Assembly: GCA_016201285.1 (NCBI GenBank)
Contig: JACQDE010000034.1
Coordinates: forward strand, 1-64,000
Direction: 5' to 3'
DNA from: Acidobacteriota bacterium
Lineage (GTDB): Bacteria; Acidobacteriota; Terriglobia; Acidiferrales; UBA7541
Length of the DNA: 64,000 nucleotides
Every line of letters begins with the position of its first letter. Position 1 is the first letter of the stretch. Positions 24,778-32,681 of the stretch are shown in pieces. The notes beneath the pieces were generated by a model, which worked only from the letters and a program-made list of their open reading frames with translations, ran no database searches and had not been told where the DNA came from. A program made the translations under genes and the position numbers.

Positions 24778-25815
24778 ATGAACGGTGACAACGGCCCGGA
24801 CAGCTTCCCCCGCGCGGTCGAAGTGTTTTCGGTGCGCGCGGCGGGACCGCGCGCCTGGAGCGCCGCCTACCCGAGGCGGCGCGGCTCGCTGCTGCTGGCC
24901 ATCGTGCTGTTCCTGGTGACGGTGGTGAGCACGCTGGCGGTGGGCGCGCAGTTCGCGCTGGCTTACGCCAACAACGAGGCGCCGTTCCCCAACGACTTCA
25001 GCCTGTTCGGATTCTACGCGGAGATCCTCTCCGCACCGGGGCTTCTGCTGCTGGGCGTTCCGTTTTCGTTCACGCTGCTGGGCATCCTGCTGGCGCACGA
25101 GCTGGGACACTTCTACGCCTGCCGCTACTACGGCATCGCGGCGAGCTATCCATACTTCATCCCCGCGCCGACACTGATCGGCACGATGGGCGCGTTCATT
25201 CGCATCCGCTCGCCGATCGTGAACCGCAAGGCGCTGTTCGACGTGGGGCTGGCGGGGCCGGTGGTGGGGTTCCTGTTTGCCGTGCCGGCGCTAGCTATCG
25301 CCATCGCGTATTCGAAGGTGATCCCCGCGTCGCAGGTGAACTCCGCAATTATCTTCGGACACCCGCTACTGGAGCGGCTGCTGGCGGCGGTCTTCCACCC
25401 CGGGGTGCGCGTGGAGAACATCTTCCTGCATCCGGTGGGGCGCGCGGCGTGGGTGGGACTGTTTGCCACGGCGCTGAACTTGATTCCTGCCGGGCAGCTC
25501 GATGGCGGGCACATCGTGTACAGCGTGGCCAGCGAAAAACACCGGCGAATTTCACTGACGGTCGCGCTGGCGCTGATCCTGCTGGGCGGCCCGGCGCTGC
25601 TGCAATCGTTCGGCGTGCGGGTGCCGGCGATTCTTTCCGTCCAGTGGCCCGGCTGGGGATTCTGGGGCGCGCTGCTGCTGTTGCTTGGATTCCGCCATCC
25701 GCCGCTGCTCGACCGGTGGGAGCCGATTGATGCGAAGCGGCGCATCTGGGCGGGCGTAGCGGTGCTGATCTTCGTGCTGTGCTTTATGCCGATTCCATTT
25801 GTGATTCAAGATTAG
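24778..25815 (+). CDS. Site-2-protease-type membrane metalloprotease
   Basis: 345 residues. Zinc site HELGH at 107-111 in a membrane helix, and NLIPAGQLDGGH supplies the third ligand region (LDG). About six to seven hydrophobic helices. The family cuts within membrane helices (M50, EcsC/Spo-type homologs in plants such as EGY). No PDZ domain is visible, unlike RseP. Role in this organism (anti-sigma or membrane-protein turnover) is only inferred. Confidence 0.87.
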   Translation: MNGDNGPDSFPRAVEVFSVRAAGPRAWSAAYPRRRGSLLLAIVLFLVTVVSTLAVGAQFALAYANNEAPFPNDFSLFGFYAEILSAPGLLLLGVPFSFTLLGILLAHELGHFYACRYYGIAASYPYFIPAPTLIGTMGAFIRIRSPIVNRKALFDVGLAGPVVGFLFAVPALAIAIAYSKVIPASQVNSAIIFGHPLLERLLAAVFHPGVRVENIFLHPVGRAAWVGLFATALNLIPAGQLDGGHIVYSVASEKHRRISLTVALALILLGGPALLQSFGVRVPAILSVQWPGWGFWGALLLLLGFRHPPLLDRWEPIDAKRRIWAGVAVLIFVLCFMPIPFVIQD

Positions 25816-25828
25816 GAAGGCGCTGGGT

Positions 25829-25889
25829 GGCGGCGGGCTTCCCGACAGAAAGCGTCGGGACGCACAAATCGCGAAAGCCGGCGCTACAG
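25829..25889. repeat. 60-bp composite palindrome, copy 2
   Basis: Near copy of 7845-7904 with the inner hairpin cccgacagaaagcgtcggga unchanged, while both outer arms differ in a compensating way (CGGGCTT with AAAGCCGG here, CGGGGTT with AACCCG there), so pairing is kept. Confidence 0.65.
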
Positions 25890-25900
25890 AACAATCCCGG

Positions 25901-28336
25901 TCACAACAAACTCACTGGATCGACGTCGACCAGGACGGCGTCGGCGGGGATTTCCTTTTCCACACAAAAATCGAGGCAGGCGGAGAGCGCGCGGGTGAGT
26001 AGCGCACGCTTGGGGGCTTTCAGAAGAAACTGGAAGCGGAAGTCACGCTTGAGGCGGGCGAGCGGCGCGGCGGCCGGGCCGAGCACTTTCAATCCGTGCG
26101 CGGCGTGCGGCGAAAGGAAGCTCTCGATGGCCCGGGCCCAGCGAATGGCGTTTTCGATCTTGCGGTCGCGCACGATGACGTTGGCGAGCGCGGTGAACGG
26201 CGGATAGTGCATCAGCCGGCGGAAATGCAGCTCCTTCTCGAAGAAGGCGGCGTAATCCTGCCGGGCGGCAAACTGGATGGCGTAGTGCTCGGGGTAGTAG
26301 GTCTGCACGAGGACTTCGCCGGGCAGCGCGCCACGGCCGGCGCGTCCGGCCACCTGCGTAAGCAACTGGAACGTGCGCTCGGCGGCGCGGAAGTCGGGCA
26401 GGCCGAGCTGTAAATCGGCGGAGACGACGCCGACGAGCGTGACGCGCTGGAAATCGTGGCCCTTGGCGACCATCTGCGTGCCGACGAGCAGATCGAGTTT
26501 GCCCGATGCGAAGGCGCTGAGGATTTTCTGGTATTCGCGCTTGGTGCGGACGGTGTCGCGGTCGAGGCGGCCGATGCGCGCGTCCGCGTATTCCTTGCGC
26601 AGATATTCTTCCACCTGCTCGGCGCCTTCGCCGACGAAATAGACGTGCGGCGATTCACACTTCAGGCACTTCTTCGGCACGGGGCGCGTGTAGCCGCAGT
26701 AATGGCAGATGAGGCGGTCGCGGCGCTTGTGGAAGGTGAGCGCAATGCTGCAATTTTCGCACTGGACAGAGGCGCCGCAGCTCCGGCAAAGCACGAACCA
26801 CGAGTAGCCGCGGCGGTTCATCAGGATGAGCGCCTGCGTGCCTTGCGCAAGGCGGGCGGCGACGGCGGCGCGGAGCGACTCGCCAAGCGGCGCAGTTTTT
26901 TTGGTGCGGCGGAAATCCTCGCGCATGTCCACCACCGTGACGGCGGCGAGCGGGCGGCCCTCGACGCGCGATTCGAGATGGAGGAGGCGGTACTTGCCGA
27001 TGCGGGCGTTGTGAAACGATTCCATCGAAGGCGTGGCCGAGCCGAGCAGCGCCACGGCGCCTTCGAGCTTGGCGCGGACGACGGCGGTGTCGCGGCCGTT
27101 GTAGCGCGGCGTTTCTTCCTGCTTGTAACTGGACTCCTGCTCCTCGTCCACGATGATGAGACCGGGATTTTCGAGCGGCGCGAAAACAGCGGAGCGCGTG
27201 CCGACGACGACTTTCGCTTCGCCTCGGCGGACACGCCACCATTCGCGGGCGCGCTCGGCGTCCGGCAGCGCGCTGTGCAGCACAGCGACGCCTTCGCCGA
27301 ACATGGCGCGGCAGAGCCGGCCGATCCAGAGCGTCAGCGCGATTTCCGGCACGAGTACGAGCGCCGCGCGGCCGCGCTCGAGCGCCGCGGCCACGGCGCG
27401 CAGATAGACTTCCGTTTTGCCGCTGCCGGTAACGCCGTAGAGCAAGCCCACGGTGAATGCGCCCGCGTCGAGCCAGCCGTGGATTTCGTCCGCCGCGCGC
27501 TGCTGATCGGGGTTCAGGACGTTGGCGGGCGGCTCGAAGTCCGCCTCGAACAGGTCTTCCTCGACGGCGAGCGGCTCTTCCCAGGCGGTAAGTTTTCCCT
27601 GGGACTGGAGGCGCATGACGACGGAACGCGAAACGCCGGCCTGCTGCAACAAGAGCGGCAGGGGCAGAGGGCCGCGGGTGGCAGTAAGGACTTCGCGGAG
27701 TTTTTTCTCTGCTGCGCTTGACGGCTCATGGGTTGCGATGGGATTCCAAGCGACGATTTTCTGCGTGCGCGTCTTGCGGCGGCGCGCCACTTCCCTGCCC
27801 TCGATGCAGCCGCGGCGTTGCAACCGCTCCGCCGCCGCGGGGCCGCCGGGGAGCTTTCTCACCTGGATTTCGCGGAGCGGCTTGCCGCCCACTTCGAGAA
27901 GCTGGAGCAGAGCGTGGTCGGCGACTTCGGTTTCGGTGCGGTTCAACGCCGAATCCAGATCGTGCATGTAGCCGCGGCCGAAATCGGTGAGAGTAAGAAT
28001 GCGCTCCGGCTGGACTTCGACCGAGGGCGGGAGCATGGCGCGAAAAACTTCACCGATGGGCGCGAGATAGTAGGAGGCGAGCCAGCGGCCGAGCTCGAGC
28101 AGACGCGGCGGAAGGGCGGGCAGCGCGTCAAGGACTTCGACGACCTCGCGGATTTTCGCGGCCTCCGGCTTGCGGTCGGTGCGCTCAAGGACGACTCCAA
28201 CCAGGGCGCGGTTGCGGAAGGGTACTACGACGCGGGAGCCGGGCAGGACGGCGTCCTCGATCGCCGGCGGCACCGCATAAGTGAACGCCGAGTGGAGCGG
28301 GAGGGGCAGAGCGACTTCGCAATATTTCCCAGACAT
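25901..28336 (-). CDS. priA: Primosomal protein N' (PriA helicase)
   Basis: 811 residues. Restarts stalled replication forks. N-terminal 3'BD, then winged helix, then helicase lobes: Walker A GVTGSGKT (about 301-308), DEEQESSYKQ as Walker B (DEEQ instead of DEEH), LLGSATPSMES, and QVAGRAGRG (motif VI). The zinc-binding region has paired Cys: CRSCG, CENC, CHYCG, CLKCE. It is the last gene of a long co-directional minus-strand series. Confidence 0.95.
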   Translation of the reverse strand: MSGKYCEVALPLPLHSAFTYAVPPAIEDAVLPGSRVVVPFRNRALVGVVLERTDRKPEAAKIREVVEVLDALPALPPRLLELGRWLASYYLAPIGEVFRAMLPPSVEVQPERILTLTDFGRGYMHDLDSALNRTETEVADHALLQLLEVGGKPLREIQVRKLPGGPAAAERLQRRGCIEGREVARRRKTRTQKIVAWNPIATHEPSSAAEKKLREVLTATRGPLPLPLLLQQAGVSRSVVMRLQSQGKLTAWEEPLAVEEDLFEADFEPPANVLNPDQQRAADEIHGWLDAGAFTVGLLYGVTGSGKTEVYLRAVAAALERGRAALVLVPEIALTLWIGRLCRAMFGEGVAVLHSALPDAERAREWWRVRRGEAKVVVGTRSAVFAPLENPGLIIVDEEQESSYKQEETPRYNGRDTAVVRAKLEGAVALLGSATPSMESFHNARIGKYRLLHLESRVEGRPLAAVTVVDMREDFRRTKKTAPLGESLRAAVAARLAQGTQALILMNRRGYSWFVLCRSCGASVQCENCSIALTFHKRRDRLICHYCGYTRPVPKKCLKCESPHVYFVGEGAEQVEEYLRKEYADARIGRLDRDTVRTKREYQKILSAFASGKLDLLVGTQMVAKGHDFQRVTLVGVVSADLQLGLPDFRAAERTFQLLTQVAGRAGRGALPGEVLVQTYYPEHYAIQFAARQDYAAFFEKELHFRRLMHYPPFTALANVIVRDRKIENAIRWARAIESFLSPHAAHGLKVLGPAAAPLARLKRDFRFQFLLKAPKRALLTRALSACLDFCVEKEIPADAVLVDVDPVSLL

Positions 28337-28482
28337 ATTCGCGACGCCTAGTGTAGCAGCAGGGCGGGCGGCGCGGCCCGGCGCGAAAAAGATTTTGACG
28401 GAGTGGAAAGAAAAGCGGCCAGTCCTGACGCTATGCGACAGCCAAGAACCACAAAAATTGAGCAGGTCCGGAAATCCAAAAG

Positions 28483-28521
28483 CAGATCCGTCGTCCGCCT
28501 GCGGCCGACCCAGGATGACAG
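28483..28521. repeat. Family C variant hairpin
   Basis: CAGATCCGTCGTCC..GGCCGACCCAGGATGACA. The spacer 28337-28576 otherwise holds no gene. Confidence 0.4.
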
Positions 28522-28556
28522 CGCAATTGCAGGTGGGTGGGCCTGAAGCGAAACGG

Positions 28557-28581
28557 GGCCGGCCTGAAGGCCAACCCTATG
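28557..28581 (-). repeat. Family A palindrome supplying the glycosylase stop
   Basis: Minus reading CATAGGGTTGGCC-TTCAG-GCCGGCCC. The TAG (28579-28577) ends the uracil-DNA glycosylase gene. Confidence 0.65.
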
Positions 28582-29398
28582 TTTTTTTCTTCGGGGGTTT
28601 GAGGCCGAGGACGGCCATCACCTTTTGCAGGTCTTTCCAGGCGTCGGGCTTGGCGGGGGGATTGCGCAGCAGATAGGCCGGGTGGAAGGTGGGCATCAGT
28701 CGGATGCCGCGGAAGTCGTACCACTGGCCGCGGATTTTGGTGATGGCGACGGGCGCAGCCAGCAGCGTCTGCACGGCGCAGGCACCGAGGCCGACCAGGA
28801 CTTTCGGCTTGATGGCGTCAATCTGGCGGATGAGGAACGGCGAGCAGGTGGCGATCTCATCCTTTTCCGGGAGGCGGTTTTCCGGCGGGCGGCACTTCAC
28901 CACGTTGGCGATGTAGACGTCATCGCGCTTCAGGCCCATCGCTTCGATCATCTGCGTGAGCAATTGCCCGGCACGGCCGACAAACGGGATGCCCTGCGCA
29001 TCTTCGTCGGCGCCGGGGCCTTCGCCGACAAACATCAGCTCGGCCTGCGGGTTCCCCACGCCATACACAATCGTGTTGCGATGTTGCGAGAGACGGCAGC
29101 GCGTGCAGTCACCAATGTCGGCGCGGATTTTTTCGAGCGAATCGTTTTCAACGCGGTCGAGGACCTCGAAGAGAGAGGGCGCCTGCTTGGCGGAAATCGG
29201 CGAAGGCGCAACGGGTGCAAGGGCGGGGCGGACACGCCCTTCGGCTGCGCTCAGGGCAGGCAGGTCCGCCCCTACGGATGCGGACACAGGAAGTTCGAGG
29301 GAGGCGCGGTCGGCGTAGAAGGGCGCAAGGCCCAGATCTTCGAAATAGGTGAGCCATGTTTCGAGTTTGGCGCGGGTGTCGGGAGTCATCCGAAACAT
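28577..29398 (-). CDS. Uracil-DNA glycosylase, family 4/5 (Fe-S)
   Basis: 273 residues. Removes uracil from DNA. Fe-S ligands begin with Cys98-x2-Cys101 (GDCTRC) and continue with Cys in KCRPPENR and [18 protein letters not shown] is motif A and [10 protein letters not shown] motif B, as in the family 4 enzymes. An insertion of about 20 residues near the N-terminus ([18 protein letters not shown]) is encoded by a cccttcgg..cagggcagg repeat with a CTAC end, in frame. The ATG 29398 is used. The stop is supplied by another repeat. Confidence 0.9.
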   Translation of the reverse strand: MFRMTPDTRAKLETWLTYFEDLGLAPFYADRASLELPVSASVGADLPALSAAEGRVRPALAPVAPSPISAKQAPSLFEVLDRVENDSLEKIRADIGDCTRCRLSQHRNTIVYGVGNPQAELMFVGEGPGADEDAQGIPFVGRAGQLLTQMIEAMGLKRDDVYIANVVKCRPPENRLPEKDEIATCSPFLIRQIDAIKPKVLVGLGACAVQTLLAAPVAITKIRGQWYDFRGIRLMPTFHPAYLLRNPPAKPDAWKDLQKVMAVLGLKPPKKKT

Positions 29399-29611
29399 TG
29401 TAGCGCGAGAAAGAGGAAGTTAGGAGGTAAGGAAGTAAGGAAATCAGAGCGGCCGGAGAAGGAGGATGGGCGAAGCGAGCTTCGTGCGAAAAAGCGGCGT
29501 CATCCCGAGGTGCCGGGACGCCGCACTCCAAGGCCGCGCCTGGCGGCGCGACGAAGGGCGCAGCAAGCAGCGCCCCCACGGAAACCCAGCACGCCGGCGC
29601 CAGGAAAGCGG

Positions 29612-29638
29612 AATGCCGGCCTAAAGGCCGCCTCTACA
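29612..29638 (-). repeat. Family A palindrome supplying the coaBC stop
   Basis: Minus reading TGTGTAG-AGGCGGCC-TTTAG-GCCGGCATT. TAG at 29636-29634 is the coaBC stop. Confidence 0.7.
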
Positions 29639-30902
29639 CAGCACGGCCACGGAGGCGGAGGACTTCGTCGAGGACGCGGTTGGCAACGTCGAACTTGCTC
29701 ATTTTCGGCAAATTGATTTCACGAATATCGGAAGCCGAAGATGCCGGGCTAAAGCCCGGCGCTACATTTCCCGAAACGGCGCGGGCGTCGCGGGTGAAGA
29801 TGGAGACGATGTTCGTTTCCGCGTCGAAGCCGGCGCCTTCCTGCGTGACATCGTTGGCCACGATGATGTCCGCGCCCTTCGCGCGCAGTTTCTCGCGGGC
29901 GTTTTCCGCAACGCGGTCGGTCTCCGCAGCGAAGCCCACAAGGATGCGGTTTCCCTTCGTGCGGGCCACGTCAGCCAGAATATCGGGCGTGGGCTCGAGT
30001 TCGAGCGTGGCGCGGCCGCTCGAGCGCTTCATCTTGCGGGTCGGCGCGGCAGCAGGACGATAGTCGGCGACGGCGGCGGCCTTGATGATGACGGTGCATT
30101 CGGCAGCGCGGGCGAGCACGGCGCGGTGCATTTCCTCGGTGGTGCGCACGGAGACGCGCTCGACGCCGGGGGGCGGCTCGAGCTGCACGGGGCCGCTGAC
30201 GAGAATCACGCGAGCGCCGCGGCGCGCGGCGGCGTCGGCGAGCGCGTAGCCCATCTTGCCGGACGAGCGGTTGGTGAGGAAGCGGACGGGGTCCACGTCC
30301 TCGCAGGTGGGGCCGGCGGTGACAAGGAGGGTTTCGCCCTCGAAGTCGTGGCGGATGCCGAGCAGCTCACAGACTTTTTTCGCGATGGATTCGACGCCAG
30401 CGAGACGGCCGGCGCCAGTCATGCCGCAGGCGAGATAGCCTTCATCGGGCTCGACCACGTGCACGCCGCGGGCGCGCAGCGTTTCCAGGTTGGCTTGCGT
30501 GGCGGGATGCTCCCACATGTTGACGTTCATCGCCGGGGCAACGATCACAGGAACTTTCGTGGCGAGGTAAAGCGTGGAAAGAAAATCGTCGGCGATGCCG
30601 CCGGCGAGGCGCGCGAGGGTGTTGGCGGTGGCCGGCGCGATGACCAGCAGGTCAATGGACTGGGCGACGGCGATGTGTTCGATGGCGCTATCGATGTTGG
30701 CGGGCGCCTGGCCGGGCTCGGCGAACATTTCGGTGATGACTTTGCGGCCGGAGAGGGCGGCGAAGGTTAGCGGGGCGATGAACTGCTGCGCGCTGCGCGT
30801 CATCACCACCTGGACTTCGAGCCGCTCGAGCTGGAGACGGCGAACGAGCTCGGCAGCCTTGTAGGCCGCGATGCCACCGGAAACGCCGAGCGCGACTCTC
30901 AT
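29634..30902 (-). CDS. coaBC: CoaBC, phosphopantothenoylcysteine synthetase/decarboxylase
   Basis: 422 residues. Bifunctional coenzyme A enzyme. N-terminal flavoprotein decarboxylase (GVSGGIAAYKA, PAMNVNMWEHPA, GYLACGMTGAGRL with the catalytic Cys) and C-terminal synthetase (TAGPTCEDVDPVRFLTN, GKMGYAL, AAAVADY). Between RDARAVSG and SDIREINLPK a peptide [11 protein letters not shown] is encoded by an in-frame family A palindrome (29741-29766), close to the end of the synthetase domain. Located 15 bases after rpoZ. Confidence 0.94.
   Translation of the reverse strand: MRVALGVSGGIAAYKAAELVRRLQLERLEVQVVMTRSAQQFIAPLTFAALSGRKVITEMFAEPGQAPANIDSAIEHIAVAQSIDLLVIAPATANTLARLAGGIADDFLSTLYLATKVPVIVAPAMNVNMWEHPATQANLETLRARGVHVVEPDEGYLACGMTGAGRLAGVESIAKKVCELLGIRHDFEGETLLVTAGPTCEDVDPVRFLTNRSSGKMGYALADAAARRGARVILVSGPVQLEPPPGVERVSVRTTEEMHRAVLARAAECTVIIKAAAVADYRPAAAPTRKMKRSSGRATLELEPTPDILADVARTKGNRILVGFAAETDRVAENAREKLRAKGADIIVANDVTQEGAGFDAETNIVSIFTRDARAVSGNVAPGFSPASSASDIREINLPKMSKFDVANRVLDEVLRLRGRAV
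29741..29766 (-). repeat. Family A palindrome read in frame inside coaBC
   Basis: Minus reading TGTAGCGCCGGGC-TTTAG-CCCGGCAT in the frame GTA GCG CCG GGC, giving VAPGFSPA. Confidence 0.75.
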
Positions 30903-30917
30903 GGCCGATGCGGCGCG

Positions 30918-31142
30918 CTACCCCTTGCGCCGCTTCCCCTCCTTCTCGTCCGGGGACAAGGGCAGTACGGGGAGCTCGTAGTCCAGCAAACCCTTCACGA
31001 GCTCTTCCCGGGCAATGCGCGTGGGCTTGCGGAGTTTGGAAGTATCAATCAAGGCGCGCGAGCCGGTCTGCAACTGGCGGGCGCGCCGCGAGACCACCAC
31101 CACAAATGCGAATCTGCTTTCCGGTGCCTGCATAGGAGCCAT
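30918..31142 (-). CDS. rpoZ: RNA polymerase omega subunit
   Basis: 74 residues from ATG 31142 with GGAGG upstream. RFAFVVVVSRRARQLQTG matches the conserved omega helix that wraps the beta' C-terminus, and RKPTRIAREELVKGLL its second half. Follows gmk by seven bases, the order gmk-rpoZ-coaBC known from many bacteria. Confidence 0.92.
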   Translation of the reverse strand: MAPMQAPESRFAFVVVVSRRARQLQTGSRALIDTSKLRKPTRIAREELVKGLLDYELPVLPLSPDEKEGKRRKG

Positions 31143-31149
31143 TCGGACG

Positions 31150-31779
31150 TTAGCCTCCAAAGGAGTCCAAAATCTTTCGAATCCGTTCGTCGTTCATCGC
31201 GCGGGCGCAACGCGCGGCCAGGGCAATGGCCTGGACTTCGCGGCCGGCGCGCTCGAGATCGTCATTGACCACGACATAGTCGTAGTCCGTGTAACACTGC
31301 ATTTCCTGCCGGGCGCGTTCGAGCCGACGGGCGATCTCCTCTTCCGAATCGGCGCCGCGGGCGCGGATGCGGGTTTCCAGTTCCTGCCGGGACGGCGGCA
31401 GGATGAAAATGGCAACGGCATCGCGCAGCTTCAGCTTGACCTGCTCGGCGCCCTGGACGTCAATCTCCAGGACGAGGTCGAGTGCCTTCCGGCGCGCTTC
31501 CTCGAACCAGCGGCGCGGCGTGCCATAGGAATGCCGACCGAAGACGCGGGCGTGCTCGAGAAACTCGCCGCGCTCGACCATACGCTCGAACTCTTCCGCC
31601 GAGACGAAATTGTACCATTCTCCGTCCCTTTCGTTCGAGCGGGGCCGGCGCGTGGTGCAGGAAATGGAGAGCAGGGTGCCCGGAAGCTCCAGCAGCTTCT
31701 TGACGAGCGTGGATTTGCCGGAGCCGGACGGCCCGGAAACGATGAGTACCCGCGGATCCCGCTGAGAGGTCATGTTCAC
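31150..31779 (-). CDS. gmk: Guanylate kinase
   Basis: 209 residues. Phosphorylates GMP to GDP. Walker A SGPSGSGKST (15-24), SCTTRRPRSNERDGEWYNFV for GMP binding, and EIDVQGA. The GTG at 31779 overlaps the yicC stop (GTGA), and an ATG lies two codons later; coupling favours the GTG. Confidence 0.94.
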   Translation of the reverse strand: MNMTSQRDPRVLIVSGPSGSGKSTLVKKLLELPGTLLSISCTTRRPRSNERDGEWYNFVSAEEFERMVERGEFLEHARVFGRHSYGTPRRWFEEARRKALDLVLEIDVQGAEQVKLKLRDAVAIFILPPSRQELETRIRARGADSEEEIARRLERARQEMQCYTDYDYVVVNDDLERAGREVQAIALAARCARAMNDERIRKILDSFGG

Positions 31780-32681
31780 TCGATGTTCTGCACTTGTTCG
31801 CGCAATTTCTCGATCAGGGACTTCACTTCCAGGGCCAGATCGGTGATGGCCAGGCCTTCGGTCTCGACGCCGGGCGTCTTGGAAAGCATGGTGTTGGCTT
31901 CGCGCTGCATTTCCTGCAGCAGGAAGTCGAGCTTTTTCCCCGCTTCGCCGGAGCCGGCGAGGAGTTTTTCGAACTGCTGCACGTGGCTGCGAAGGCGCGA
32001 GATTTCCTCGCAGATGTCGCCGCGCTCGGCGAGCACGGCGGCCTCCTGGGCGATGCGCGCGGGGTCCATCGGCACAGTGCCCATCAATTCCTTCAAGCGC
32101 GCCTCGAGGCGGCGGGCGTAGGCCGGGCGAACGCGCCCGGCGAGCTCCTCGATGCGCGAGGAGTGTTCGGTGATGGAAAGCAGCCGCGCGGACATTTCCT
32201 CGGCGAGGTGGCGGCCTTCGGAGCAGCGCATCTCTTCGAGACGCGCCAGGGCTTCTTCGAGGCAGGCGGTGATGCGTTCACCCAGCACATCAGAATTCTC
32301 GTGGGTCAAGGCGGCGGCCGAGTCAATCACGCCGGGCAGGCGGAGAATCGCGGCGAGATCCGGCTCGGCGCTCATATTGAATTGCTTGCGCAACGCTTCA
32401 GCAGCGCTCAGGTAAGCGGCGGCAATTTCGCGATTGACGTGCACCGCGGCGGGACCGGCGGGCTCAAAGTGCAGGGTGACATCCACGTGGCCGCGGCGAA
32501 CGCGGTTGCGCATCGCCTGGCGGATGCGCGGCTCGAAGGCTTCGAAGCCATCCGGCAGGCGGAGGTGCAGATCGAGAAAACGGTGGTTGACGCTGCGCAG
32601 GCTGATGCGCAGCGCCCAGCCCTCCTGCTCGACGCGCGCTTGCGCGTAGCCGGTCATCGATTTGAGCGCAGCGTGCGGCAT
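31776..32681 (-). CDS. yicC: YicC-family endoribonuclease-like protein
   Basis: 301 residues from the ATG at 32681, which shares its A with the TGA of the upstream ABC gene. N-terminal YicC_N (KSMTGYAQA, SVNHRFLDLHLRLPDG) and C-terminal DUF1732 (QEAAVLAERGDICEEISRL, GKKLDFLLQEMQREANTM). E. coli YicC has been described as a site-specific endoribonuclease acting on small RNA; here the yicC-gmk-rpoZ order is standard. Confidence 0.93.
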   Translation of the reverse strand: MPHAALKSMTGYAQARVEQEGWALRISLRSVNHRFLDLHLRLPDGFEAFEPRIRQAMRNRVRRGHVDVTLHFEPAGPAAVHVNREIAAAYLSAAEALRKQFNMSAEPDLAAILRLPGVIDSAAALTHENSDVLGERITACLEEALARLEEMRCSEGRHLAEEMSARLLSITEHSSRIEELAGRVRPAYARRLEARLKELMGTVPMDPARIAQEAAVLAERGDICEEISRLRSHVQQFEKLLAGSGEAGKKLDFLLQEMQREANTMLSKTPGVETEGLAITDLALEVKSLIEKLREQVQNIE

